From Orlajensenia stereocauli (GTDB lineage: Bacteria; Actinomycetota; Actinomycetes; Actinomycetales; Microbacteriaceae), in the NCBI RefSeq assembly GCF_039548895.1, contig NZ_JBCLVG010000003.1: a stretch of DNA of 64,000 nucleotides; one strand, written 5' to 3'. Shown here in pieces: positions 24,400-31,948 of this stretch. Within the stretch, counting starts at the first letter, position 1. Each line of letters opens with the position of its first letter. The notes under the pieces were generated by a model. It saw only the letters and a list, made by a program, of their open reading frames with translations. It was not told the DNA's origin and ran no database searches. Both the position numbers and the translations under genes were made by a program.

Positions 24400-26649
24400 A
24401 TGCCCAACAACAAGAAGCCCGCCGGCGGTCGACCCGCCAAGAACTTCGATCCCTACGCCCGGAGCGGCAAGAGCGGACCCAAGTCCGGCTCGCGCAGCCC
24501 CGGACACCGCGGCTACAAGCCGGAGTCGGAAGCCCCCGCCAAGAAGGCGCGCTGGAACGCCGACGAGCGCGCCGAGCGTGCGGCATCCGGTGGCGGCGAC
24601 CGTCGCTCCTACGGCAACGACCGCCCCTCCTACGGCAACGACCGCCCCTCCTACGGCAACGACCGCCCGCAGCGCGGAGAGCGCAGCGAGCGCCCCGCGT
24701 ACGGCCAGCGCTCAGAGCGCCCTGCCTACGGTGACCGCAACGACCGCGCTCCCCGCGGCGACCGCACCGAGCGTCCCGCCTACGGCGACCGTGCTCCTCG
24801 CGGCGACCGACCCTCCTACAACAACGACCGCCCGCAGCGCGGAGAGCGCAGCGAGCGCCCCGCGTACGGCCAGCGCTCAGAGCGCCCTGCCTACGGTGAC
24901 CGCAACGACCGCGGTGCTCGCTCCGACCGTCCCGCGTACGGCCAGCGCTCCGAGCGCCCTGCCTACGGTGACCGCAACGACCGCGGTGCTCGGTCCGAGC
25001 GTCCCGCGTACGGTGACCGCAACGCGCGCACCGAGCGGCCCGCCTCCGGCGACCGCAACGCCCGTCCGTCCTACGGAAACGACCGTCCCTCGTACAACAG
25101 CGACCGACCGCAGCGCGGCGACCGCCCCGCCTACGGCAAGCGCGAGTCCGGCTACGGCGACCGCCCCCGCGAGGAGCGCGCACCGCGCGCCGACCGCAGC
25201 GACCGCCCTGCCTACAACGACCGCGCCCAGCGCTCGGATCGCCCCGCATACAACGCCAGCGAGCGTCCCCCGCGTCGCGACGACCGTGGCGGCTCCTACG
25301 AGCGTCCCGGCTTCAAGGCATCGGACCGCAGCGACAGCAAGTTCTACCCGTCGCGCGAGCACAAGGGCGCAGGCCGCGTCCACGGCGACCAGAAGGGGCA
25401 CTTCACCCCCGAGGACGACGTCGTGCTCGAGCGTCTCGAGGCCCAGGCCATCGAGGCGACGGATGTGGACGGCGTGAGCTTCGGCGACCTGGGCCTCGGC
25501 GGCAACATCGTCGCAGCCCTTACCGCTCTCGGCGCTGCCAGCCCGTTCCCGATCCAGGCCGCGACCATCCCGGTCGTGCTCGAGGGGCGCGACGTTCTCG
25601 GCCGTGGCAAGACCGGCTCCGGAAAGACCATCGCCTTCGCGGCTCCCACCGTCGAGCTGCTCATGAAGCAGTGGGCGCAGAGCGGCAAGTCCGGCGGAAA
25701 GCGCCAGATCGGCCGTAAGCCCCGCGCACTCATCCTCGCCCCGACGCGTGAGCTCGCCCTGCAGATCGACCGCACGGTCCAGCCCATCGCCCAGAGCGTC
25801 GGCCTGTTCACCACGCAGATCTACGGCGGCGTGCCGCAGTACAAGCAGGTCGGTGCCCTCCAGCGCGGCGTCGACATCGTGATCGGCACCCCCGGTCGCA
25901 TCGAGGATCTGATCGAGCAGGGTCGTCTCGACCTCAGCGAGGTCGCCATCACGGTTCTCGACGAGGCCGACCACATGTGCGACCTCGGCTTCCTCGAGCC
26001 CGTGCAGCGCATCCTCCGTCACACCAAGGACGGCGGCCAGAAGCTGCTGTTCTCGGCCACCCTCGACAAGGGCGTCGCCACGCTCGTCAACGAGTTCCTC
26101 GTGAACCCGGCCGTGCACGAGGTCGCCGGTGAAGACCAGGCCTCCTCGACGATCGACCACCGCGTTCTCGTCATCGAGCACCGCGACAAGGCCGCCATCA
26201 TCGAGCAGCTCGCCGACCGCAACGGCAAGACCCTGGTCTTCGCCCGCACCCGCGCCTTCGCCGAGCAGCTCGCCGACCTCCTCGACGACGCCGGCATCCC
26301 CGCCGTCTCGCTGCACGGTGACCTCAACCAGGGCCGCCGCACGCGCAACCTGGCCCAGCTCACCTCAGGTCGCGTCAGCGTTCTCGTTGCGACGGATGTC
26401 GCAGCCCGCGGCATCCACGTCGACGACATCGACCTGGTCATCCAGGCCGACGCGCCCGACGAGTACAAGACGTATCTGCACCGCTCCGGCCGCACCGGCC
26501 GCGCCGGCAAGCAGGGCACCGTCGTCACGCTCATCCCGCGTCAGCGTCAGCGTCGCATGAGCGAGTTGCTCGAGCGCGCCGAGATCTCGGCCGACTTCGT
26601 CGACACGCGCCCCGGCGACGAGCTGCTCCGCGAGCTCGCCGCTCTGTAA
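24400..26649 (+). CDS. DEAD-box RNA helicase with long disordered N-terminus
   Basis: A 749-residue ATP-dependent RNA helicase. The core (about 350-745) has the Q motif region FPIQAATIPVVL, motif I GKTGSGKT, PTRELALQ, TPGR, DEAD in VLDEADHMCD, SAT, LVFARTRAF, ATDVAARGIHV and HRSGRTGRAG. The first 330 residues are low-complexity and rich in Arg, Asp, Tyr, Gly, Ser and Pro, built from repeats of RPAYGDRNDR and RPAYGQRSER type. Such segments bind RNA and often drive condensate formation. In most actinobacterial homologues the basic tail is C-terminal; here it is N-terminal. The gene has its own promoter and a strong terminator, so it is monocistronic. Roles in ribosome assembly or RNA decay in the cold are family expectations. 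Confidence 0.95.
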   Translation: MPNNKKPAGGRPAKNFDPYARSGKSGPKSGSRSPGHRGYKPESEAPAKKARWNADERAERAASGGGDRRSYGNDRPSYGNDRPSYGNDRPQRGERSERPAYGQRSERPAYGDRNDRAPRGDRTERPAYGDRAPRGDRPSYNNDRPQRGERSERPAYGQRSERPAYGDRNDRGARSDRPAYGQRSERPAYGDRNDRGARSERPAYGDRNARTERPASGDRNARPSYGNDRPSYNSDRPQRGDRPAYGKRESGYGDRPREERAPRADRSDRPAYNDRAQRSDRPAYNASERPPRRDDRGGSYERPGFKASDRSDSKFYPSREHKGAGRVHGDQKGHFTPEDDVVLERLEAQAIEATDVDGVSFGDLGLGGNIVAALTALGAASPFPIQAATIPVVLEGRDVLGRGKTGSGKTIAFAAPTVELLMKQWAQSGKSGGKRQIGRKPRALILAPTRELALQIDRTVQPIAQSVGLFTTQIYGGVPQYKQVGALQRGVDIVIGTPGRIEDLIEQGRLDLSEVAITVLDEADHMCDLGFLEPVQRILRHTKDGGQKLLFSATLDKGVATLVNEFLVNPAVHEVAGEDQASSTIDHRVLVIEHRDKAAIIEQLADRNGKTLVFARTRAFAEQLADLLDDAGIPAVSLHGDLNQGRRTRNLAQLTSGRVSVLVATDVAARGIHVDDIDLVIQADAPDEYKTYLHRSGRTGRAGKQGTVVTLIPRQRQRRMSELLERAEISADFVDTRPGDELLRELAAL

Positions 26650-26680
26650 GCACAGCCCGCGACGTCCGCAGCACGAGACA

Positions 26681-26711
26681 GCCCCCATCCGGTTCGCCGG
26701 GCGGGGGCTTT
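26681..26711 (+). terminator. Rho-independent terminator of the helicase gene
   Basis: GCCCCC (26681-26686) pairs with GGGGGC (26703-26708), enclosing CCGG-TTCG-CCGG, and is followed by TTT. It lies 32 bases after the helicase stop. Confidence 0.8.
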
Positions 26712-26725
26712 CCTCATCTCTGCCG

Positions 26726-26813
26726 GGCGCACGATTCAGGCGGGATCGGCGTGCCCACGGCGTGTTCGTCACGAAACGCCGCGCGAAGGCCGATCCTGCC
26801 TGAATTGTGCGCC
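26726..26813. repeat. Long inverted repeat, 25-bp arms
   Basis: The arms are 26726-26750 (starting GGCGCACGATTCAGG) and 26789-26813 (ending CCTGAATTGTGCGCC). They match at 23 of 25 positions, and both mismatches become G-U pairs in plus-strand RNA, so the RNA could pair along the full 25 bp. The 38-base loop holds a second stem, CGGCGT...ACGCCG. It occupies most of the 327-base gap between the helicase and TSUP genes together with the terminator and the tandem repeat that follows. It could be a small RNA, a mobile palindromic element or a DNA cruciform. Confidence 0.6.
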
Positions 26814-26831
26814 AGATGCGCCAGATGCGCC

Positions 26832-26919
26832 GATGCGCCGATGCGCCGATGCGCCGATGCGCCGATGCGCCGATGCGCCGATGCGCCGATGCGCCGATGC
26901 GCCGATGCGCCGATGCGCC
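26832..26919. repeat. Eleven perfect tandem 8-bp units (GATGCGCC)
   Basis: Eleven uninterrupted copies of GATGCGCC follow two 9-base AGATGCGCC copies (26814-26831), which continue directly from the right arm of the long inverted repeat. The array ends 57 bases before the TSUP start. With an 8-base unit, copy-number change would shift reading frame or promoter spacing. The rest of the gap (26920-26976) holds no feature I can name. Confidence 0.85.
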
Positions 26920-26976
26920 GATTCGGCGCGAACGGATGCCGCGGGTTACGCTCGTCCGTCCCCTCCGCTCGACCGA

Positions 26977-27717
26977 ATGCCCACCACCATGTCTGCCATC
27001 GTCGTCACCGTGCTGACCTGTGCGTCCGTGCTCGTCGGAGCAGCGGCCCAGCGCATCACCGGGCTGGGCTTCGCGCTCGTGGCCGCACCGCTCCTGGTGG
27101 CATCCGTCGGCCCAGTCGCCGGAGTCTCAATGGGCAACGTGCTCTCGGCTGTGCTCTGCGTCGTGGTGCTTGCGAGCGCCTGGCGTTTCGTCGACTGGAA
27201 GCGGGCGCTGCTGCTCACGCTGCCGGCTCTGGTGGCGATTCCGGTCGGCGTCGCCGTGACCCGGGTGGTCCCGACGGCGCCGCTCATGATCCTGGTCGGA
27301 TCGATCGCGCTGCTCGCCATAGCCACCGTGGCGTTCAGCCAGTCGGCACGGGTGCTGCCGGGCCGCCGAGGAGCCGTCGTCGCTGGCGGACTCTCGGGCT
27401 TCATGAGCGCGACGGCCGGCGTCGGCGGACCGGCCCTCGCCGTGCACGCGTTCAGCGACCGCTGGCCCCGCCAGGTGTTCCTCGGCACCGGACAGGCATT
27501 CCTGCTCGTGACCAATCTCGTTGCCGTCGGTGTGAAGGGTGTTCCGGCGATAGACGGATGGCTCTGGCTGGCGGCAGTGATCTCCCTCGGGGTCGGCATC
27601 CTCATCGGTCAGGTACTGGCGCCGCGGGTGAGCGACGGCCTCGGCCGCACGCTGGTCATCGGGTTGGCCGCCGTCGGCAGCGCGGCCGCGATCGTGCGCG
27701 GCATCCTGCTGCTGTAG
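26977..27717 (+). CDS. TSUP-family membrane permease (TauE/SafE type)
   Basis: A 246-residue integral membrane protein with about eight hydrophobic helices. The two family half-repeats are visible: an N-terminal ITGLGFALVAAPLLV block and a later GGLSGFMSATAGVGGPALAV block, the paired Gly-rich motifs of the sulfite exporter TauE/SafE family. Members move sulfite, sulfonates or other small organic anions; the substrate here is open. ATG at 26977 is used (ATG at 26989 is possible); neither has a strong ribosome site. The coding frame stays open upstream into the tandem repeat, so a change in repeat number could add or remove an N-terminal extension, but I see no reason to start there. Confidence 0.85.
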   Translation: MPTTMSAIVVTVLTCASVLVGAAAQRITGLGFALVAAPLLVASVGPVAGVSMGNVLSAVLCVVVLASAWRFVDWKRALLLTLPALVAIPVGVAVTRVVPTAPLMILVGSIALLAIATVAFSQSARVLPGRRGAVVAGGLSGFMSATAGVGGPALAVHAFSDRWPRQVFLGTGQAFLLVTNLVAVGVKGVPAIDGWLWLAAVISLGVGILIGQVLAPRVSDGLGRTLVIGLAAVGSAAAIVRGILLL

Positions 27718-27958
27718 GCGGGGTGGGCTGGTCGGGCGCGGCGACGATCAGGCAGCCGATGCGGTACGCGATCTGCGGGCATGCCCCGACGAGAGTGCCG
27801 GGTGCGCTCCGATGGGCGCTCGACGCCGCGGGTGTTCGATGGAGCTCGCGCCTCGTGCGGCGGACGAGGGGCCTCAGGCCCCGCCGATCGTGTTGAGGCA
27901 TCCGCTCCGTGATGGAGCAGCTCCACCCGAGGAGCACCTCACCCGAAAGGAAACATCA

Positions 27959-29413
27959 GTGAACACCCCTGCGCCCACCGCGATCGCCACGAACGCCGGC
28001 ACCATCCCCGTCGCCGAGTCGATCGCCGCGCCCGTCGCATCCACCAGCCCGGTCCGGGAACTCCTCGCCCTGCGCGACGCCCTCGACGGCTCGCTGCACC
28101 TCCCGGCGGATGCCGACTGGGATGCCGCTCGCACGGCGTGGAACCTCGCCGTCGACCAGCGTCCAGCCGCTGTCGTCATCGCCGGCAGCGCCCACGACGT
28201 CGTGCTGACGATCAACGCCGCGCGCGAGCTCGGCCTGAGTGTCGCGCCGCAGAGCACCGGGCACAATGCCGCGCCGCTGGGCGGTCCCGACGGACTCGCC
28301 GGCACCGTCCTGCTGCGCACCAGCTCGCTCCGCGGCGTGAGCATCGTGCCGGAGTCCCGCATCGCGCGCTGCGAATCCGGCGCCCTCTGGGCCGACGTCA
28401 CAACGCCGGCCGCGGCCTTCGGGCTCGCCGCTCTCGCCGGGTCGAGCCCCGACGTCGGCATTGCCGGCTACCTGCTCGGCGGCGGCGTGAGCTGGCTCGC
28501 CCGCTCGCACGGCCTCGCCGTCAACTCCATCACCGCCATCGAGATCGTGACGGCCGATGGCCTGCTGCGCCGCATCGACGCCGACCACGAGCCCGAGCTG
28601 TTCTGGGCCGTGCGGGGCGGAAGCGGCAACTTCGGCATCGTCTCGGCGATCGAGATCCGCCTGTTCCCGATGACCGAGGTCTACGCCGGAACGCTCTTCT
28701 TCCCGCTCGCCGAGGCGAGCCGGGTGCTCCAGGCCTGGCGTGAGTGGACAGCCGACGTGCCAGAGCAGGTCACCAGCGTCGGCCGCATCCTGCAGTTCCC
28801 GCCACTGCCCGAGCTCCCGGACTTCCTGCGCGGGCAGAGCTACGTCGTCATCGAGGCCGCTCTGCAGGCACCCCCGGTCGACGCCGATGCCGTGCTCGCA
28901 CCGCTGCGCGACCTCGACCCGGTGATCGACACGTTCCACCCCACCCCGATGTCGGAGCTGGACCAGTTGCACATGGACCCGCAGGGTCCGGTTCCCGGAG
29001 TCGGCGACGGCTTCGCGCTGGCCGAGCTCACGGCCGGCGCTGTCGAGGCGTTCGTCGCTGCGGCCGGAGCCGGATCGGGCTCGGCGCTGCTGTCGGCCGA
29101 GATCCGTCACGTGGGTGGGGCGGCGGGCAGGTCTCCGCTGGGAGCCGGTGCCGTATCGCACCTCGACTCCGAGTTCCTCGTGTTCGGTGCGGGCATCGCC
29201 GCGACGCCGGAGATGGGAGCTGCAGCGGCTGCATCCGTCGACCGTCTGGCGGCGGCGCTCCTTCCCTGGCGCTCCGCGGTGCTCTACCAGAACTTCGCCG
29301 AGGGGGCCCAGGAGCCCCGGGCCATCTGGGGAGCCGACGTCGACCGGCTGCGCGCCATCAAGGTGGTCTACGACCCGAGCAACACCATCCGCTCGAATCA
29401 CCCGGTGCTGTAG
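27959..29413 (+). CDS. FAD-linked oxidase, berberine-bridge-enzyme type
   Basis: A 484-residue flavoprotein of the PCMH/VAO class. The FAD domain has RPAAVVIAGSAHDVVLTINAAREL, the His attachment site in PQSTGHNAAPLGG (H about 101), and GSSPDVGIAGYLLGGGVSWLARSHGLAVNSI, the GG-rich stretch usually found near the second FAD contact. The C-terminal BBE segment IKVVYDPSNTIRSNHPVL is typical; the usual closing motif there is DP.N.F. No signal peptide is present, so it is cytoplasmic. The substrate is likely a sugar, alcohol or aromatic compound. GTG at 27959 has an excellent ribosome site (GAAAGGAAA). The upstream gap contains a GGGGCC-TCA-GGCCCC hairpin at 27868-27882, perhaps the terminator of the TSUP gene. 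Confidence 0.88.
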   Translation: MNTPAPTAIATNAGTIPVAESIAAPVASTSPVRELLALRDALDGSLHLPADADWDAARTAWNLAVDQRPAAVVIAGSAHDVVLTINAARELGLSVAPQSTGHNAAPLGGPDGLAGTVLLRTSSLRGVSIVPESRIARCESGALWADVTTPAAAFGLAALAGSSPDVGIAGYLLGGGVSWLARSHGLAVNSITAIEIVTADGLLRRIDADHEPELFWAVRGGSGNFGIVSAIEIRLFPMTEVYAGTLFFPLAEASRVLQAWREWTADVPEQVTSVGRILQFPPLPELPDFLRGQSYVVIEAALQAPPVDADAVLAPLRDLDPVIDTFHPTPMSELDQLHMDPQGPVPGVGDGFALAELTAGAVEAFVAAAGAGSGSALLSAEIRHVGGAAGRSPLGAGAVSHLDSEFLVFGAGIAATPEMGAAAAASVDRLAAALLPWRSAVLYQNFAEGAQEPRAIWGADVDRLRAIKVVYDPSNTIRSNHPVL

Positions 29414-29451
29414 CGGGGCTCGAGAGCGACGCAGGTCGGCATGCGTCGCCG

Positions 29452-29504
29452 AAACCGCGGAAGCTGCGGGTCAGGGAAGGTCCTGACCCGCAGCTTCCGC
29501 GTTT
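29452..29504. terminator. Perfect 20-bp palindrome between convergent genes
   Basis: CGCGGAAGCTGCGGGTCAGG (29456-29475) and its exact complement (29482-29501) flank a 6-base loop; AAA before and TTT after can pair as well, with one bulged C. Lying between the FAD oxidase and the luciferase-like gene, which point at each other, it fits a bidirectional terminator, though the stem is unusually long. Confidence 0.65.
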
Positions 29505-29599
29505 GGGCGGGCCGGTCGCTGACCTGGCGGGGTTCAGGTGCTTCGGCGGGTGCAGGAACCTCCGCCAGAGCATCCAGACCCCGCCGAGTGGTTCGGCGG

Positions 29600-29629
29600 A
29601 CGAAGCGCGTGGGTCTCAGCGAGCGGGGG
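29600..29629 (-). repeat. Partial copy of the dispersed palindromic repeat
   Basis: CGAAGCGCGTGGGTCTCAGC continuing GAGCGGGG keeps the ends (CGAAGCGC, CTCAGCGAGCGGG) of the family seen at 39661 and 57511 but lacks the middle. It lies just past the stop of the luciferase-like gene. Confidence 0.4.
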
Positions 29630-29636
29630 ACCTGCG

Positions 29637-30683
29637 CTACAGCAGCTCGCCCGCCAGCAGCTCCAAGGTCTGCGCGCGGCCCGGCGTCGCGTCGAGGGGG
29701 TCGCTCGCGAAGGCGCCGCTGATGGGCGACACCATGACCTCGTCGACTCCGTAGCGCGATGCGAGCTGCCGGATGGCCTGGCCTGCGGCATCCGGAGCCC
29801 CGATGACCCAGCGCTTCTCCATGGCGGCGACGAGCTCGTCGGTCGCCGTGTCGCGACCGGAGTTCTCCGAGTCCTCGACGGTCTCGAGCACGCTGAGCGG
29901 GCGGCCTGTGCGCAGCCGGGCCATCGCGCGCATCTGCGGCAGCGCGCGGCGGCGGGCCTCCTCGGCGGTCGGGGCGACAGAGACGTTGAGCGTGAGGAAG
30001 GTCTGCGGCTCCGGATGCTCGGCGCTCGGCGTGTAGTTGCTGCGGTAGAGCTCGAGGGCGGCCTCGATGCCGTCGCCCGAGAAGTGGTACGCGAACACGT
30101 ACGGCAGGCCGTGGCTCGCGGCGAGGCGGGCCGAGTAGTCGCTCGAGCCGAGCAGCCAGATGGTGGGTACGCTGGCGGCTGCAGGCGTCGCGTGCACCGT
30201 GTACTCGCTCCCGCTCGTCATGCGGAGGGCGGCTCCACCGGGGTGGATGAGCGCCTGGATGTCGGCGATGTGATCGGGGAAGCGGTCGACGTCTGCCGTG
30301 GGGCCGCTGATGCGCAGCAGCTGCGTGATGACGGGGTCGCTGCCGGGGGCGCGCCCGATGCCGAGGTCGATGCGTCCGGGGGCGAGCGCCTCGAGCGCTG
30401 CGAACTGCTCCGCGACGACGAGAGGAGCGTGGTTGGGCAGCATGACGCCGCCCGATCCCACCCGGATGCGCTCGGTCTTCGCCGCCGTCGCCGCGATGAG
30501 CACGGGCGGGGTCGTCGAGGCCACCGAGGGCATGTTGTGGTGCTCTGCGTACCAGTAGCGCGTGTAGCCGAGGGTGTCGGCGAGCTGGGCGAGGCCGACC
30601 GAGGCTGTCATCGCCTGGGAGCTGGTCTGCCCGCTGCGCACGGGAATGAGGTCGAGAACCGAGAGGCGGAGTGGTGCAGTCAT
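29637..30683 (-). CDS. Luciferase-like flavin-dependent oxidoreductase
   Basis: A 348-residue LLM-class enzyme of the MsnO8-like type: a TIM-barrel oxidoreductase using reduced FMN or F420. Family marks include LSVLDLIPVRSGQ at the start, YTRYWYAEHHNMPSVASTTPPVLIAATAA (about 41-70), RIRVGSGGVMLPNHAPLVVAEQF and LGIGRAPGSDP. The C-terminal VIGAPDAAGQAIRQLASRYGVDEVMVSP closes the barrel. ATG at 30683 (MTAPLRLS) is chosen; GGAG lies almost adjacent to it, so initiation may be weak. Its promoter must lie in or next to a 5-bp microsatellite at 30722-30766. The substrate is not predictable from sequence. Confidence 0.9.
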   Translation of the reverse strand: MTAPLRLSVLDLIPVRSGQTSSQAMTASVGLAQLADTLGYTRYWYAEHHNMPSVASTTPPVLIAATAAKTERIRVGSGGVMLPNHAPLVVAEQFAALEALAPGRIDLGIGRAPGSDPVITQLLRISGPTADVDRFPDHIADIQALIHPGGAALRMTSGSEYTVHATPAAASVPTIWLLGSSDYSARLAASHGLPYVFAYHFSGDGIEAALELYRSNYTPSAEHPEPQTFLTLNVSVAPTAEEARRRALPQMRAMARLRTGRPLSVLETVEDSENSGRDTATDELVAAMEKRWVIGAPDAAGQAIRQLASRYGVDEVMVSPISGAFASDPLDATPGRAQTLELLAGELL

Positions 30684-30721
30684 CTCCAATGCCAACCGGC
30701 GTCGGTGCGCCGCTATTCCGC

Positions 30722-30766
30722 GCGATGCGATGCGATGCGATGCGAGGCGATGTGATGCGAGGCGAT
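30722..30766. repeat. 5-bp microsatellite (GCGAT) in a divergent promoter region
   Basis: Nine 5-base units: GCGAT four times, then GCGAG, GCGAT, GTGAT, GCGAG, GCGAT. It lies 39-83 bases upstream of the luciferase-like gene and 89 bases before the small plus-strand gene. A change of unit number would alter -35/-10 spacing or operator phase. Confidence 0.7.
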
Positions 30767-30854
30767 CGCCGAGCCGAGGACTCCACCTCGTGGGGGAGCG
30801 AGTTCGCCCGGTCGACGGATGCATCGCCGTGCGGCATCCGCCTACCGTGAAGGT

Positions 30855-31103
30855 ATGGCTGACACGAAGAAGGCTGCGTTCGACTCGAAGGATCCGACCA
30901 CGCGCGGCTGGGCGCTGGGGATCGCCATCGGGATCGCCCTGGGGGCAGGCCTCGGAGTCGCCATGGGGAACGTGGGGATCGGGATCGCGATCGGCATCGG
31001 GATCGGAACCGCACTCGCCGTCTCATTCGCCGAGATGTACAAGAAGGAAGACGCAGCGAAGGCCGCGGCGGATGACGACGAGGCCTCGCCGCCGACGACC
31101 TGA
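30855..31103 (+). CDS. Small glycine-zipper membrane protein
   Basis: An 82-residue protein with two closely spaced hydrophobic segments (about 17-33 and 37-55) made of repeating Gly-x-x-x-Gly patterns (GIAIGIALGAGLGVAMG, GIGIAIGIGIGTAL), flanked by charged ends. The short turn between them suggests a helical hairpin that packs through glycine faces and oligomerises in the membrane. The C-terminus is acidic and Ala-rich. ATG at 30855 has GAAGG upstream. I do not know a function; similar small proteins are common and uncharacterised in actinobacteria. It is followed by the DUF1905 gene after 18 bases, which appears to have its own -10 box. Confidence 0.75.
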   Translation: MADTKKAAFDSKDPTTRGWALGIAIGIALGAGLGVAMGNVGIGIAIGIGIGTALAVSFAEMYKKEDAAKAAADDDEASPPTT

Positions 31104-31109
31104 CGCGAC

Positions 31110-31115
31110 CATAAT
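31110..31115 (+). promoter_or_regulatory. -10 box of a probable leaderless gene
   Basis: CATAAT ends 6 bases before the ATG at 31122, the spacing expected when transcription begins at the start codon. No clear -35 is visible. Confidence 0.4.
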
Positions 31116-31121
31116 CGAGGC

Positions 31122-31556
31122 ATGCATTTCTCGACGAACATGTCCCAGGTCGGCAACAACACGGGCATCCCGGTACCGGAAGAGGTCATCGAGGCTCTGG
31201 GTGGCGGCAAGCGCCCGCCGGTGAACGTGACGGTGAACGGCTACCAGTACCGCAGCACCGTTGCGCCGATGGGCGGGAAGTACCTCATCGCTTTCAGCTC
31301 CGACAAGCGCGCGGCGACGGGCATCCAGGGCGGCGACCCGATCGAGGTGGAGCTCACCCTCGACACCGAGCCGCGCATCACCGAGGTGCCCGACGACCTG
31401 GCGGCGGCGCTCGCCGCATCCGCCGAGGTGCAGGCCGCCTTCGACAAGCTGTCGCCGAGCGCCAAGAAGGCGCACGTGGTGAACGTCGAGTCGGCGAAGA
31501 CGGATGCCACCCGCCAGCGTCGCATCGAGACCATCGTGGCGAAGCTCGGCGCGTGA
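31122..31556 (+). CDS. DUF1905 plus YdeI/OmpD-associated domain protein
   Basis: A 144-residue cytoplasmic protein. The first part (about 1-85) fits DUF1905: NNTGIPVPEEVIEALGGGKRPPVNVTVNGYQYRSTVAPMGGKYLIAFSS, a small beta barrel. The second part fits the YdeI/OmpD-associated family: EVPDDLAAALAASAEVQAAFDKLSPSAKKAHVVNVESAKTDATRQRRIETIVAKL, a helical domain with the typical SPS.K..H...I..AK....R..RI pattern. The two domains are commonly fused. No biochemical role is established for the family that I know of. The stop overlaps the start of the next gene (GTGA at 31553-31556), suggesting coupled translation. Confidence 0.85.
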   Translation: MHFSTNMSQVGNNTGIPVPEEVIEALGGGKRPPVNVTVNGYQYRSTVAPMGGKYLIAFSSDKRAATGIQGGDPIEVELTLDTEPRITEVPDDLAAALAASAEVQAAFDKLSPSAKKAHVVNVESAKTDATRQRRIETIVAKLGA

Positions 31557-31948
31557 GCTCGAGCGGCGGATCGCCCGCGGACTCCGCCCGGGGCTCGGCG
31601 AGCGAGAGGGTGGAGCGCCTGTTCTCCTACGGGACGCTGCGGCTCGCCTCGGTGCAGCGCGGCACATTCGGCGCCGAGCTGCCGACGCGCGACGACTCGC
31701 TGCCGGGGTTCCGACTCGGGATGGTGAAGATCACGGACCCACACGTCATCGCCCTGAGCGGCTCCGACGAGCATCCGATCCTGGAGCGTACGGATGACCC
31801 CGCTGACAGCGTGGCCGGTTCGGTGCTGGAGCTCACGTCAGAGCAGCTCGCGGCGGCTGATGCCTACGAGGTGGCCGACTACGTGCGGGTCGCGGTGACG
31901 TTGGCGTCGGGGACGCAGGCGTGGGTGTACGTGGGGGTTGAGGGCTGA
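31553..31948 (+). CDS. Gamma-glutamylcyclotransferase-like (AIG2) protein
   Basis: A 131-residue protein with the GGCT-fold entry motif VERLFSYGTLRLASVQR and the closing strand AWVYVG, with LTSEQLAAADAYEVADYVRVAVTL between; the glutamate of YE is the family's candidate acid. It may act on gamma-glutamyl groups or another small amide, but many AIG2-like proteins are uncharacterised. Two starts are possible: GTG at 31553, overlapping the upstream stop, or GTG at 31610, which begins exactly at the fold (MERLFSYG) and has GAGAGG before it. The first 19 codons coincide with a copy of the dispersed repeat and encode a Ser/Gly-rich stretch, so the shorter form is attractive. Confidence 0.78.
   Translation: MSSSGGSPADSARGSASERVERLFSYGTLRLASVQRGTFGAELPTRDDSLPGFRLGMVKITDPHVIALSGSDEHPILERTDDPADSVAGSVLELTSEQLAAADAYEVADYVRVAVTLASGTQAWVYVGVEG
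31569..31608 (-). repeat. Dispersed palindromic repeat, copy E, within a coding start
   Basis: CGGATCGCCCGCGGACTCCG through GGCGAGCGAG matches copy B' (39661) at about 33 of 40 positions. Unlike the other copies, it sits at the 5' end of a reading frame (31553) instead of a 3' end. Confidence 0.45.

Noticed and set aside
24600..25300. Regular short repeats, considered as a CRISPR array or origin iterons
   Set aside because: They are codon-phased and encode the RPAYG-type units of the helicase tail, without spacer structure.
24877..26316. A 479-codon minus-strand frame
   Set aside because: It is antisense to the DEAD-box helicase, whose motifs are all in the plus-strand frame.
26832..26919. 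GATGCGCC array considered as a CRISPR array
   Set aside because: The units are contiguous, with no spacers.
26751..27896. A 381-codon plus-strand frame starting in the tandem repeat
   Set aside because: It overlaps the TSUP permease in another frame and has no hydrophobic pattern or family sequence.
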